Below are positions 52,317 through 61,089 of a stretch of DNA of 64,000 bases, piece by piece. Made by a program: the position numbers and the translations under genes. Below the pieces are notes generated by a model that was not told the DNA's origin, searched no databases, and was given only the letters and a program-made list of their open reading frames with translations. The DNA comes from Promethearchaeota archaeon (lineage in GTDB: Archaea; Asgardarchaeota; Lokiarchaeia; Sigyniarchaeales; SOKP01), in contig JAUVXW010000023.1 in the NCBI GenBank assembly GCA_030603385.1, positions 1 through 64,000 on the forward strand, written 5' to 3'. Position 1 is the first letter of the stretch. Every line of letters starts with the position of its first letter.

Positions 52317-52471
52317 ATCTCTATCTTTTTTTCTCTTAAATTATCTAAAAATAATGAAAACAGTATATAAAAATTTATTAAAAATTAATTTTTAAACATT
52401 GGGATAAAAATTTATATTTTTCTCGCTATTTATATACATTATAATACTAAAAAATTTTAATAATAAACATC

Positions 52472-52693
52472 ATGTCAACTAGTCGTACTCAATCTAAACG
52501 CAAGAAAAGAAGAAGTGGAAGTTCTCCTATGCCTATGGGAGGTGCAGGATTAATGAGATTCTTTGAAGATAGTTCAATTGGTATTAAAGTTGGACCAATA
52601 AGTACAATTATTTTATCTATTACATTAATAATGTTAGTGATCTTAGCACACGTGGGAATTTTCAACTGGCTTTTTACACCTGGTGGGGGTTAA
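52472..52693 (+). CDS. secG: Sec61-beta / SecG-type translocon subunit
   Basis: The 73-aa protein has a basic N-terminus, the conserved GGAGLMRFFEDSSIGIKVGP segment and a single C-terminal TM helix (TIILSITLIMLVILAHVGIF), which is the Sec61-beta pattern. It is a tail-anchored partner of SecY/Sec61-alpha. Its nearness to the ribophorin I-like gene fits coupling of translocation and glycosylation. ATG start, preceded by TATA-rich DNA. Confidence 0.9.
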   Translation: MSTSRTQSKRKKRRSGSSPMPMGGAGLMRFFEDSSIGIKVGPISTIILSITLIMLVILAHVGIFNWLFTPGGG

Positions 52694-52739
52694 TCAGAAT
52701 ATTTAATTTAATATTAATTTAAATTCTTATTTATCTTAA

Positions 52740-53033
52740 ATGAAAATATCAGAATTTCAGAAGCTAATTAAAAACCTTTATTTTGAACAGGATCAAATAA
52801 GAGGTATAAAAAATACTTTTATTTGGTTAATAGAAGAATTTGGGGAATTAGCACATATTTTAAAGAGTCAAGAAATTGATAAAAATGAAGCGTCAGAAGA
52901 ATTAGCAGATATTTTTGCCTGGACAACTTCCTTAGCAAATTTATTAGATATTGACCTCGAATATGCTTTATTTAAAAAATATCCCAATATGTGTATAAAG
53001 TGCAAATCCAATCCATGTATTTGCTGGAAATAA
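52740..53033 (+). CDS. MazG-like nucleotide pyrophosphohydrolase with Cys-rich tail
   Basis: The all-alpha NTP pyrophosphatase pattern is seen: IWLIEEFGELAHIL (EExxE) and ASEELADIFAWTTSLANLL (EELAD). These carry the acidic residues that bind magnesium. The C-terminus CIKCKSNPCIC adds four Cys that may bind a metal. Length is 97 aa, as in short MazG-like proteins. It could clean the nucleotide pool. It follows the Sec61-beta gene by 46 bases. Confidence 0.82.
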   Translation: MKISEFQKLIKNLYFEQDQIRGIKNTFIWLIEEFGELAHILKSQEIDKNEASEELADIFAWTTSLANLLDIDLEYALFKKYPNMCIKCKSNPCICWK

Positions 53034-53150
53034 AAATTACCTTGAAATAAGCTCGAGTAAAAAAATTATTAGAAAATCCTATAAACCGTCAAAATTTCTA
53101 ATGAATATTCTTGAAAAACAAATAGTTTTTTAACATTTTTGTAGTAAAAA

Positions 53151-54275
53151 ATGAGCCTTTTAAAGAAGAAAATTTGGATAGATATCGAGCAACCTAAAAC
53201 TGCTGTTATGTTTCATTCTTTAATTAAGAGATTTGAAAATGAAGAATCTGATCTTTTAATAACAGCAAGAGACTATGATTCAACATATCAAATTTTAGAA
53301 GATTATAGTACAAATTATAAGAGGATTGGCAAACATGGTGGGCAAAAATTAGAGGATAAATTAGAGACTTATATTGATCGATTGAAAGCTCTTCTTCCTC
53401 TAGTTAAAACATTTTCACCTGATTATTTTGTCACATTTTTATCTATAGAAGGAACACGAATAGCATACGGTTTACAAATTCCTTCAATTGGTATAAATGA
53501 TGAGCCACGCAATGAACCTGTCTGCAAATTAATTCACCCCTTCATAGATAATATTATAACTCCAGAGTGTATCCCTATAGAACATTATATAAATCTTCAT
53601 GCTGATCCAGAGAAAATTATTCGTTATAATGGTTTAGATGAAATTGCTTGGCTCTCAGAGTATAATCCCAATCCAGATGTCCTTGATAAGTTTAGTTTAG
53701 AAAAAGGTAACTTTCTTCTAATAAGAAGTGAACCTGCCCATGCTAGTTATTTTATTGATAAACTTAAACCCGATGAGACATTGATTAGCAAATTTCTCCC
53801 ATCAATTTATAAAGAATTCCCTAATCATAAATATATCCTTTTAGTTCGATCTGAAAAGCAAAAAGGATTTCTTTTGAAAAAATTAAAAGGATTAAGGAAA
53901 GAAAAAAATATCATAATTACTCAATACTTACCGAATATAGTTGATTTATGTTTCTATGGATCTCTAATTATAAGTGGTGGCGGGACAATCGTAAGAGAAT
54001 CAAGCCTATTGAATGTTCCAAGCATAGAGTTTTTTCCAGGCGATTCTGCACCTCAAGAGAAATTTTTAATAAAGAACGGATTTCCTTTAGAACACATTAG
54101 AAGCTCTGATGAAATAATTGAAAGAGCAAATAAAATATTAGCTCAAGGACCCTCACCTAATAGGTTTAAACTTAGCTCATTCAAAGAAAAGATTAGCCAA
54201 TTTGAGAATCCCATAGATATTTGCTTTAATTTTGTCAAGAATAAATTAAGTAAATTAAAACAGAATAACTTTTAA
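53151..54275 (+). CDS. DUF354-family predicted glycosyltransferase
   Basis: KIWIDIEQPKTAVMFHSLIK at the start, ITARDYDSTYQIL and SGGGTIVRESSLLNVPSIEFFPG in the second half are the COG1817/DUF354 pattern, a GT-B-fold family related to UDP-GlcNAc 2-epimerase/MurG. The usual start reads D--HP-----F. The substrate is unknown. It lies beside a GT4 transferase and ahead of the heptose operon, consistent with glycan synthesis. Length is 374 aa with an ATG start. Confidence 0.8.
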   Translation: MSLLKKKIWIDIEQPKTAVMFHSLIKRFENEESDLLITARDYDSTYQILEDYSTNYKRIGKHGGQKLEDKLETYIDRLKALLPLVKTFSPDYFVTFLSIEGTRIAYGLQIPSIGINDEPRNEPVCKLIHPFIDNIITPECIPIEHYINLHADPEKIIRYNGLDEIAWLSEYNPNPDVLDKFSLEKGNFLLIRSEPAHASYFIDKLKPDETLISKFLPSIYKEFPNHKYILLVRSEKQKGFLLKKLKGLRKEKNIIITQYLPNIVDLCFYGSLIISGGGTIVRESSLLNVPSIEFFPGDSAPQEKFLIKNGFPLEHIRSSDEIIERANKILAQGPSPNRFKLSSFKEKISQFENPIDICFNFVKNKLSKLKQNNF

Positions 54276-54295
54276 ATTAGTGAGAAAGCAGGACC

Positions 54296-55405
54296 TTAAT
54301 AATCTAAAAACTTATAATATACTTTTTCAAGCTTTTGCCCTACTGAATCCCAAGAGTATCTTTTTATAAAATTTTGAGCTTTTTTTATGAGTTCTTCCCT
54401 TTTTGAATCGTCTTTTAATAGGCTTACGATTTCTTTGGCTAATTGTTGTGAATTCCTTGGAGGAACAAAAATAGCATTATTTTGTAATACTTCTTTATAG
54501 GCAATCATAGAGGAGCAAATTACAGGAGTTCCACATGCGATTGCTTCGATTGGAGTTAGACCAAATCCTTCTGATGCATAAGAGTATGTTACAAAAACAT
54601 CTCCCATTGAATAATAAACGGGAATTTCCTTTTCAGATACAAATCCTACAAAATGAATATCCTTATATTTCTGTTTCCACTCTTGGTAGATTTTTTCCAT
54701 ATAAAAATCTGGTTTACCTCCCATAACTAAATTGAGGTTAGGAATTTCTTTCTTTGCTATCTTATAAGCCTTTATAATATTGTCAACTCCTTTGTATTTT
54801 GCTATTCGCCCTATATATAAAATTATGGGACCTTCGATTTGTAATTGCTGTTTTAATTTTTTTGCTTCTAGAGGAAGTGGTTTATATTTATCTTCTATTG
54901 CTGAATAGAGATTAAAGATGTTATTAATGTCTACTTTAGGAATATAATCCTTTATTTCTTTTCTTATAAAATCAGAACAAGTTGTAATATAGGTAGATCT
55001 CTCAACTGCAAGTTTAATTATAAATTTTTCAATTGGAATTCTTGTAAAACTCGTCTCAAATGGTCCTAAATCATGAATTGTAGATATGAATCGCTTTTGA
55101 TTTGATAATATAATGGGTAATGTTCCTTTAGGACTATTTCCATGTATTATGTCAAATTCTTGTGTTCTCAGATATTTAACCGTGCTAAGATTAAATTGGG
55201 GGAACCACAAAAATCGTTTCGGAATTATATTTAGCTGAATGATATTAGGATCTGAAAGTTTAATATTCCATTTTCCAGTTATAACTTTTACATTATGACC
55301 TTGATTTTTTAAGTAATTATAGATTCCTGTGAAGAATTTTGCTGCCCCATCTTGAGTATCAGGAGCAAATGTTAAAGTTACAAGAAAGATATTAAGTTTT
55401 TCCAT
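54296..55405 (-). CDS. GT4-family glycosyltransferase
   Basis: The 369-aa protein has the GT-B fold marks. LTFAPDTQDGAAKFFTGIYNYL lies at the N-terminus, ILYIGRIAKYKGVDNIIKAYK at the start of the C-terminal domain, and the E-x7-E motif is in ASEGFGLTPIEAIACGTPVI. It transfers a sugar from an activated donor. It is divergent from the heptose operon with 283 bases between, so both could be regulated from one region. Confidence 0.88.
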   Translation of the reverse strand: MEKLNIFLVTLTFAPDTQDGAAKFFTGIYNYLKNQGHNVKVITGKWNIKLSDPNIIQLNIIPKRFLWFPQFNLSTVKYLRTQEFDIIHGNSPKGTLPIILSNQKRFISTIHDLGPFETSFTRIPIEKFIIKLAVERSTYITTCSDFIRKEIKDYIPKVDINNIFNLYSAIEDKYKPLPLEAKKLKQQLQIEGPIILYIGRIAKYKGVDNIIKAYKIAKKEIPNLNLVMGGKPDFYMEKIYQEWKQKYKDIHFVGFVSEKEIPVYYSMGDVFVTYSYASEGFGLTPIEAIACGTPVICSSMIAYKEVLQNNAIFVPPRNSQQLAKEIVSLLKDDSKREELIKKAQNFIKRYSWDSVGQKLEKVYYKFLDY

Positions 55406-55688
55406 TATATATACAATTCCTTAGTTTGATTGATTTTTATAAAAAGCTTATGTTATTTGTGTATAAACTTTATTTGAATTTTTAACATGTATATTCCCAT
55501 TTCGATTTTTCGATAGATTTAAAATAAGGAATATAGTAATTCTCTATTTATTAACTATTTTTCAATGAGACTCGAAATGTCAAATCTTGCAAAATATTAA
55601 ATATAAACTATAAATAACAATCAAATTTTTTAATGATTTAGTATGAAATCAATTTGATATTGAGACTTAATTTAAGATTGTATTTTAT

Positions 55689-56699
55689 ATGATAGTACGT
55701 TCAAAAGCCCCTTTCCGGGTCAGTTTTGGAGGAGGTGGTACTGATATGGCACCCTACTGTATAGAATATGGCGGTTGTGTAATAAGCACAACTATTGATC
55801 GCCATGTATATGTTACTATAGAACCCAGGGATGATAAAAAAATCCGGATCTTTTCATTAAATTATAATCAAGAGTTGGTTTTTAATATTGGTGATAAAGA
55901 TTATTCTACAGATTTCGAAATATTCAAAGGAATTGTGAATGTCTTGGAAATTAATGATGGATTTAATATTACAACTTATTCAGAACTTCCCGCAGGTTCA
56001 GGTATGGGGGGATCCTCCTCATTATCGGTTGCGCTAATAGGTGCATTTAACGTTTATTATAATTTTGGATTATCGGAACACGATATCGCTCAAAAAGCTT
56101 ATGATATCGAACGAATCGAATTAGAACAGAAGGGTGGTTATCAAGATCAATTTGCTACTGCTTATGGTGGATTTAATTTTATTGAATTCACTAATTTTGT
56201 AAAGGTAACCCCTATAAAGAAAACAGATGAAATAGTAAATGAATTACAATATCGTTTAATTTTATGTTATGTTGGAGGATCACATTTTTCTTCCGATATT
56301 CAAGATGAAGTTTTAAAAGGCTACGAAATTGAAAAAAAATCTTACATGGAAGCTATGCAAGGTTTGAAGGATGTGGCACATTCAATGAGAAATATTGTTG
56401 AATCTAATGATATTGGTCGATTAAACGAATTTGGTGAGCTTTTACATAAAGGTTGGTTAGCAAAAAAGAGTTTAAGCTCAAAAATTTCAAATAAAGAGAT
56501 AGAAAACTTCTATTTAACTTCCAGAAAGTTTGGAGTTCTTGGAGGAAAATTATTAGGTGCTGGCGGAGGAGGACATTTATTATTATTTTCAGAACCTAAT
56601 AAAAAGCACAGAGTTATTCAAGAATTAGAAAAAATTGGAGGAAAAATTGTTAATTTTCATTTCAATCCAAAAGGTCTTGAAGTTTGGGAAATTAATTAA
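55689..56699 (+). CDS. hddA: D-glycero-D-manno-heptose 7-phosphate kinase-like (GHMP family)
   Basis: The GHMP motifs are present: RSKAPFRVSFGGGGTDMAPY at the start, ELPAGSGMGGSSSLSVALIG (about 98-117) and LLGAGGGGHLLLF near 285. HddA phosphorylates heptose 7-phosphate at C1. The first gene of the operon, it is followed by GmhA and GmhB, the enzymes before and after it in the pathway. That strongly supports this substrate over other GHMP sugars. ATG start, 336 aa. Confidence 0.87.
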   Translation: MIVRSKAPFRVSFGGGGTDMAPYCIEYGGCVISTTIDRHVYVTIEPRDDKKIRIFSLNYNQELVFNIGDKDYSTDFEIFKGIVNVLEINDGFNITTYSELPAGSGMGGSSSLSVALIGAFNVYYNFGLSEHDIAQKAYDIERIELEQKGGYQDQFATAYGGFNFIEFTNFVKVTPIKKTDEIVNELQYRLILCYVGGSHFSSDIQDEVLKGYEIEKKSYMEAMQGLKDVAHSMRNIVESNDIGRLNEFGELLHKGWLAKKSLSSKISNKEIENFYLTSRKFGVLGGKLLGAGGGGHLLLFSEPNKKHRVIQELEKIGGKIVNFHFNPKGLEVWEIN

Positions 56700-56728
56700 T
56701 AAGAATATTAAAAATTAAAGTGAAAATT

Positions 56729-57295
56729 ATGGAAGATAAAATTATTTCAATTTTAAATGAAAGCATTAAAGTTAAAGAAGCAATTAAGGATTTAGCACCT
56801 CAAATTAGAAAAGTTTCTGAAGAAATAATTAAAGCATATCGAAATAAAAAGAAAGTTGTCCTTTTTGGAAATGGAGGTAGTGCTGCAGATGCTCAACATA
56901 TAGCTGCCGAATTTGTTGGTAAATTCTACAAAAACCGTGAATCACTTCCCTCGTTAGCCTTTCATACAAACACATCTTCCGTTACTGCTATTGCTAATGA
57001 CTATGGTTATGATATAATTTTCGAACGCCAAGTTAATGCTTTTGTAGAAGAAGGAGATATAGCTATTGGGATAAGTACTTCAGGAAACTCTCCAAATGTA
57101 ATTAAAGGGTTAGCGAAAGCTAAAGAAAAGGGTGCAATAACTGTCGGAATGACAGGTCAAACACAAAACAAAATTGAAGAAATTGTAGATTATTGTCTCA
57201 AAATGCCCTCGACTGATACTCCAAGAATTCAAGAGTGTCATATAACGGTTGGACATATTATTTGCTATTTAGTGGAAAATGAACTCTTTGAATAG
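56729..57295 (+). CDS. gmhA: Sedoheptulose-7-phosphate isomerase
   Basis: The SIS-domain motifs FGNGGSAADAQHIAAEFVGKF and GISTSGNSPNVIKGL bind the sugar phosphate. TPRIQECHITVGHIICYLVE holds the QExH---H metal site near the C-terminus. These identify GmhA, which converts sedoheptulose 7-P to D-glycero-D-manno-heptose 7-P. ATG at 56729 is preferred to the GTG three codons upstream. Spacing to hddA is 29 bases. Confidence 0.92.
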   Translation: MEDKIISILNESIKVKEAIKDLAPQIRKVSEEIIKAYRNKKKVVLFGNGGSAADAQHIAAEFVGKFYKNRESLPSLAFHTNTSSVTAIANDYGYDIIFERQVNAFVEEGDIAIGISTSGNSPNVIKGLAKAKEKGAITVGMTGQTQNKIEEIVDYCLKMPSTDTPRIQECHITVGHIICYLVENELFE

Positions 57296-57304
57296 TTGAT
57301 TTTA

Positions 57305-57952
57305 ATGAAGAAAGTCGCAATCTCATTACATGCAACAGAAGATTTCGACCCAGATATAATTAAAGGTTTAAAAGGGCTTGATTATGTCCATGTTGATGTA
57401 ATGGATGGAAAATTTGTTGAAAATAAACAAAACCACTTAAATATCTTCAAAATTCTAAAAGAGAACTATGATATACCAATAATCGGTCATTTTATGGTTA
57501 AGAATCCCCTTACTTATATAGATAAAGTCATTAAATATACTGACATCTTTGTTTTTCATTATGAGTCGGGAGGAGATATCGAAAATATCATTAATAAAAT
57601 TAAAAAACTCGATAAAAAAGTTGGAATTGCTATAAGTCCTGATACAACTCTTCTAAAAATAATACCATACCTAAATAAAATTGATCTTGTTTTAATTATG
57701 TCTGTTAATCCTGGATATTCTGGACAAGAATTTATATGGGAAACTCCAGATAAAATAAATCTATTATATGCTTATAGGCATCAAAATAATTTGAATTTTG
57801 AAATTGATGTTGATGGCGGCATAAGTCCTGAAAATGCTAAATTGATAAATGTGGATATTTTAACTAGTGCAAGTGCAATTTTAAAAGCCGAGGATCCTAA
57901 TCAAATAATCAAATTACTTAAAGAATCCGATGAAAATAAAAAAAAAAAATAA
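57305..57952 (+). CDS. rpe: Ribulose-phosphate 3-epimerase-like protein
   Basis: The TIM-barrel pattern of Rpe is clear: YVHVDVMDGKFVENK (metal His and Asp), IIGHFMVKNPLTYID (metal His), LIMSVNPGYSGQEF and IDVDGGISPENAKLI (metal Asp). It interconverts ribulose and xylulose 5-phosphates, which feed transketolase. The ATG at 57305 is the natural start. Its end overlaps gmhB by 23 bases, so the two are translationally linked. Confidence 0.86.
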   Translation: MKKVAISLHATEDFDPDIIKGLKGLDYVHVDVMDGKFVENKQNHLNIFKILKENYDIPIIGHFMVKNPLTYIDKVIKYTDIFVFHYESGGDIENIINKIKKLDKKVGIAISPDTTLLKIIPYLNKIDLVLIMSVNPGYSGQEFIWETPDKINLLYAYRHQNNLNFEIDVDGGISPENAKLINVDILTSASAILKAEDPNQIIKLLKESDENKKKK

Positions 57953-58478
57953 AGCAATTTTCTTAGATCGAGATGGTGTGATAAATAAAGAAGTTAATTA
58001 TCTATCAGATCCAAATGATTTTGAATTTATTAAGGGTTCAATTGAAGCTTTAAAAATTCTGAAACAGAAAGGTTTCTTACTTATTGTAATTAGTAATCAA
58101 GCAGGTATTGCAAAAGGTTATTTTACGGAAAAGACTCTTAAAAAAATTCATGAGAGAATGATAAACATTTTAAAACAAAATAATACAGAATTAGATGCTA
58201 TTTATTACTGTCCTCACCATCCTGAATATTCTGGTCTATGTGATTGCAGGAAACCAAATCCAGGTATGATTCTTAAAGCACAACAACAGCATAATATAGA
58301 CTTAATAAGTTCCTACATGGTTGGAGATACTTTAAATGATATTCAAATGGGTAATGCTGTGAGATGCAAAACTGTTTTAGTTTTAACAGGTTATGGAAAA
58401 GAAGAAGAAAAAAAAATACAATCGATAATACCAGACAAGATATTTAAAAACTTAAAAGAATTTGCTATAAGTATATAA
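57930..58478 (+). CDS. gmhB: D-glycero-D-manno-heptose 1,7-bisphosphate 7-phosphatase
   Basis: The HAD motifs are AIFLDRDGVINKE (nucleophile and acid/base Asp), VISNQAGIAKGYF and MVGDTLNDIQMG. The zinc loop CPHHPEYSGLCDCRKPNPGM (C, H, C, C ligands) is diagnostic of GmhB. Length is 182 aa. It removes the 7-phosphate after HddA has acted, leaving heptose 1-phosphate ready for nucleotide activation. Confidence 0.92.
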   Translation: MKIKKKNKAIFLDRDGVINKEVNYLSDPNDFEFIKGSIEALKILKQKGFLLIVISNQAGIAKGYFTEKTLKKIHERMINILKQNNTELDAIYYCPHHPEYSGLCDCRKPNPGMILKAQQQHNIDLISSYMVGDTLNDIQMGNAVRCKTVLVLTGYGKEEEKKIQSIIPDKIFKNLKEFAISI

Positions 58479-58523
58479 TAACCAATTATCATTATAATCA
58501 ATAAAATTTACTCGTGAAATTGA

Positions 58524-59180
58524 ATGAAATTTTTTATAGATACTGCTAACTTAAAGCAAATAAAAGAAATGCAAGAACTAGGTATAATCGATGGTGTAAC
58601 TACCAATCCTACCCTACTTTCAAGAGAAGGGGTTGATCCTATAGAACAATTAAAAAAAATTTGTGAAACTGTTGATGGCCCCGTTAGTGCTGAAGTTATT
58701 GGGTTAAAAACGGAGGAAATGGTTAAAGAAGCAAGAGAATTGATAAAAATCGCTCCTAACATTGTTATTAAAATTCCGATGACAAAGGATGGGATAAAAG
58801 CAGTAAAAATTCTTGAGGCTGAAAATATTAGAACAAATGTAACTTTAGTTTTCTCTCAAAATCAAGTTTTGATAGCAGCAAAAGCAGGTGCTTCCTATAT
58901 TAGTCCTTTCATTGGAAGGTTAATGGATAATGGTCAAAACGAGATTGATATGCTATGGGAATCGATGGAAATTTTAAATGCTTATGATTTTAAATCAGAA
59001 TTAATAGTTGCATCTGTAAGAAATACTAGACATATTGTTGAAGCTGCAAAATTGGGAGCACATATTGCAACTATTCCGTTTTCAGTTTTAGAAAAAATGT
59101 TTGTTCACCCGAATACTGAAAAAGGTTTAGAAGATTTTCTAAGAGATTGGAAGAAATTAAAAGATCAATTAAATAGATAA
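58524..59180 (+). CDS. tal: Transaldolase (TalC/FSA type)
   Basis: MKFFIDTANLKQIKEMQELG and DGVTTNPTLLSREG open the protein. The Schiff-base Lys is in IVIKIPMTKDGIKA near 85, and the end has IATIPFSVLEKMFVHPNTEKGL. The 218-aa size fits the small archaeal-type transaldolase/fructose-6-P aldolase family. With transketolase in the same operon it can make sedoheptulose 7-phosphate from fructose 6-P and erythrose 4-P. Confidence 0.9.
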   Translation: MKFFIDTANLKQIKEMQELGIIDGVTTNPTLLSREGVDPIEQLKKICETVDGPVSAEVIGLKTEEMVKEARELIKIAPNIVIKIPMTKDGIKAVKILEAENIRTNVTLVFSQNQVLIAAKAGASYISPFIGRLMDNGQNEIDMLWESMEILNAYDFKSELIVASVRNTRHIVEAAKLGAHIATIPFSVLEKMFVHPNTEKGLEDFLRDWKKLKDQLNR

Positions 59181-59202
59181 AGAATAATGCAAATTCATAG
59201 CA

Positions 59203-60201
59203 ATGTCTCAGATTGAAAGTATTAAAGAATGGAAACAAAAGAAAGTCTTAATTATAGGAGAAGCTTTAGTAGATAAATATATTTTTGGCTATGCTGATAG
59301 AATTTCTCCTGATGCCCCAGTTCCAAATGTAAAAATTGAAAGAAGTGAAACATATATTGGTGCTATTGGATTAGTATTGCAATATATCAAATCTTTAGGT
59401 GGTATACCAGAAGTTTTTACAGTTATTGGTAGTGATTTTGAAGGGGATTTTTTCTTAAAATATATCAAAGAACTAAATATTGATCCATCAGGTATAATAG
59501 TAGATGAAAGTATAAATACACCCCAAATTACCCGCATTAAAGCATTGAATCAACATGTTTTACGTTTAGAAACAGATTATACTAATGAAATCTCAGAAAA
59601 TATAATTGAGAAATTCTATGATAAAATTGAAACTAGATCTCGTGATATTGATTCAATATTAGTTTTAGATTATGGTACAGGAGGGTTATTTAAAGATATT
59701 TTTATTCAAAATTTATTATCAAGGTTGAAAGAATATTATAGAAATATTCCTATTCTTGCTCGTCCAACTATCTCCAATTATTATCTATATGAAGACGTGG
59801 ATTTGATTAAAATGAACCTTCAAAAAGCTTTAGAAACCTTTTCAATTGATTGTTGTAATGATACTAGTATTATAATAGCAGGGAAGAGAATTTTAAACTC
59901 ATCTAAATGTAAAAATGTATTATTAAATTATTTAGAATTAGATTCTTATCTTTTTTATAAGAATTTTGAGAAAGTGGAAAAGATTAAACCAATCTTACAA
60001 CAACCTGCTAGGAGTTATGTGGCAGTTGGGAGTGTGATAATGGCAACATTAGGCTTATCATTTGCATCAAAAGTTCCAGTTTCTAGTGGAGCAAGAATAG
60101 CTCTTTCTGCTGCAGCACTTACTGCTTCTTTACCTCCAGTAGAGTTTTATGATTCTAATAAACTTAGCAATTTTATCATTTCAAATTCCAATAATAAATA
60201 A
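59203..60201 (+). CDS. PfkB/RfaE-like protein lacking the GAGD catalytic motif
   Basis: KVLIIGEALVDKYIFGYADRISPDAPVPNVKIERSE matches the start of heptose kinases of the RfaE/HldE type (short parts GEALVDKY and RISPDAPVP). Yet the next motif reads IGAIGLVLQ instead of GGAANVA, and where the family has GAGDTF this protein has ARSYVAVGSVIMATLGLS with no catalytic Asp. It also lacks a cytidylyltransferase domain. Given HddA in the operon it is probably a regulatory or sugar-binding pseudoenzyme. Length is 332 aa. Confidence 0.7.
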   Translation: MSQIESIKEWKQKKVLIIGEALVDKYIFGYADRISPDAPVPNVKIERSETYIGAIGLVLQYIKSLGGIPEVFTVIGSDFEGDFFLKYIKELNIDPSGIIVDESINTPQITRIKALNQHVLRLETDYTNEISENIIEKFYDKIETRSRDIDSILVLDYGTGGLFKDIFIQNLLSRLKEYYRNIPILARPTISNYYLYEDVDLIKMNLQKALETFSIDCCNDTSIIIAGKRILNSSKCKNVLLNYLELDSYLFYKNFEKVEKIKPILQQPARSYVAVGSVIMATLGLSFASKVPVSSGARIALSAAALTASLPPVEFYDSNKLSNFIISNSNNK

Positions 60202-60222
60202 ATCAGTAATACAGGTTTAAGA

Positions 60223-61089
60223 ATGACATTATCAGAAGCAGAAGGGAAAAAAATTTTACATGACATTTTGGGAATAAAAAAAGATGTTTTGAAAATGATT
60301 TTTCAGGCCCAATCTGGTCATCCTGGTGGGTCACTTTCCTGTGTTACTATTATTTATCTTCTTTATAATAACGTTATGAGGATTAATCGAGAGGATCCTC
60401 AATGGACTGAAAGAGATACATTTATTTTAAGTAAAGGACATGCAGCACCAGCTTTGTATGCAGTTTTATCAAAGATAGGATTTATTAAAAGAAAAGATCT
60501 ATTTACTTTAAGGCAAATTGGTTCAGATCTACAGGGGCACCCAGTAAAAAACTCAAAAATTGGAATTGAAATATCTACAGGTTCTTTAGGCATGGGTTTA
60601 TCAATAGGAGTGGGGTGTGCTTTAGCAGCAAAGCTGGACAAGGAAGAAAGATTGATTTATGTGTTATTAGGAGACGGAGAGTTAAATGAGGGCTCAATCT
60701 GGGAAGCTGCAATGGCAGGGAGTCATTATAAATTAGATAACCTAATCGCGATAGTAGATAGAAATGGTATTCAAAATGATGGATCTACTGAAGAAATTAT
60801 GGCTTTAGAACCCTTAGCAGAAAAATGGAAAGCTTTCGGATGGGAAGTTATTGAAACTGATGGGTCAAATCTTAAAGAAATTCTACAAGGATTTGAAAGG
60901 TGTAAAAGCATAGTTGGGAAGCCAAAAGTTATGATCTCATATTTAATTAAAGGTGCTGACGTATCATTCATGCAACATACCCAAAAATATCATGGACGCG
61001 CCCCAAATGAAGAAGAATTCATATTAGCTTTGAAAGAACTTGAGGACATTGAGGATGATTTAAAAAGAGGGATTCCCCATAATGAGTGA
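60223..61089 (+). CDS. tktA: Transketolase, N-terminal (thiamine diphosphate) subunit
   Basis: FQAQSGHPGGSLSCVTIIYLL, DTFILSKGHAAPALYAVLSKI, GSLGMGLSIGVGCALAAKL and the diphosphate-magnesium motif LLGDGELNEGSIWEAAMAGSH are all transketolase N-terminal signatures. The split into two genes is usual in archaea. The end overlaps the next gene by eight bases, so the two subunits are made together. Confidence 0.94.
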   Translation: MTLSEAEGKKILHDILGIKKDVLKMIFQAQSGHPGGSLSCVTIIYLLYNNVMRINREDPQWTERDTFILSKGHAAPALYAVLSKIGFIKRKDLFTLRQIGSDLQGHPVKNSKIGIEISTGSLGMGLSIGVGCALAAKLDKEERLIYVLLGDGELNEGSIWEAAMAGSHYKLDNLIAIVDRNGIQNDGSTEEIMALEPLAEKWKAFGWEVIETDGSNLKEILQGFERCKSIVGKPKVMISYLIKGADVSFMQHTQKYHGRAPNEEEFILALKELEDIEDDLKRGIPHNE

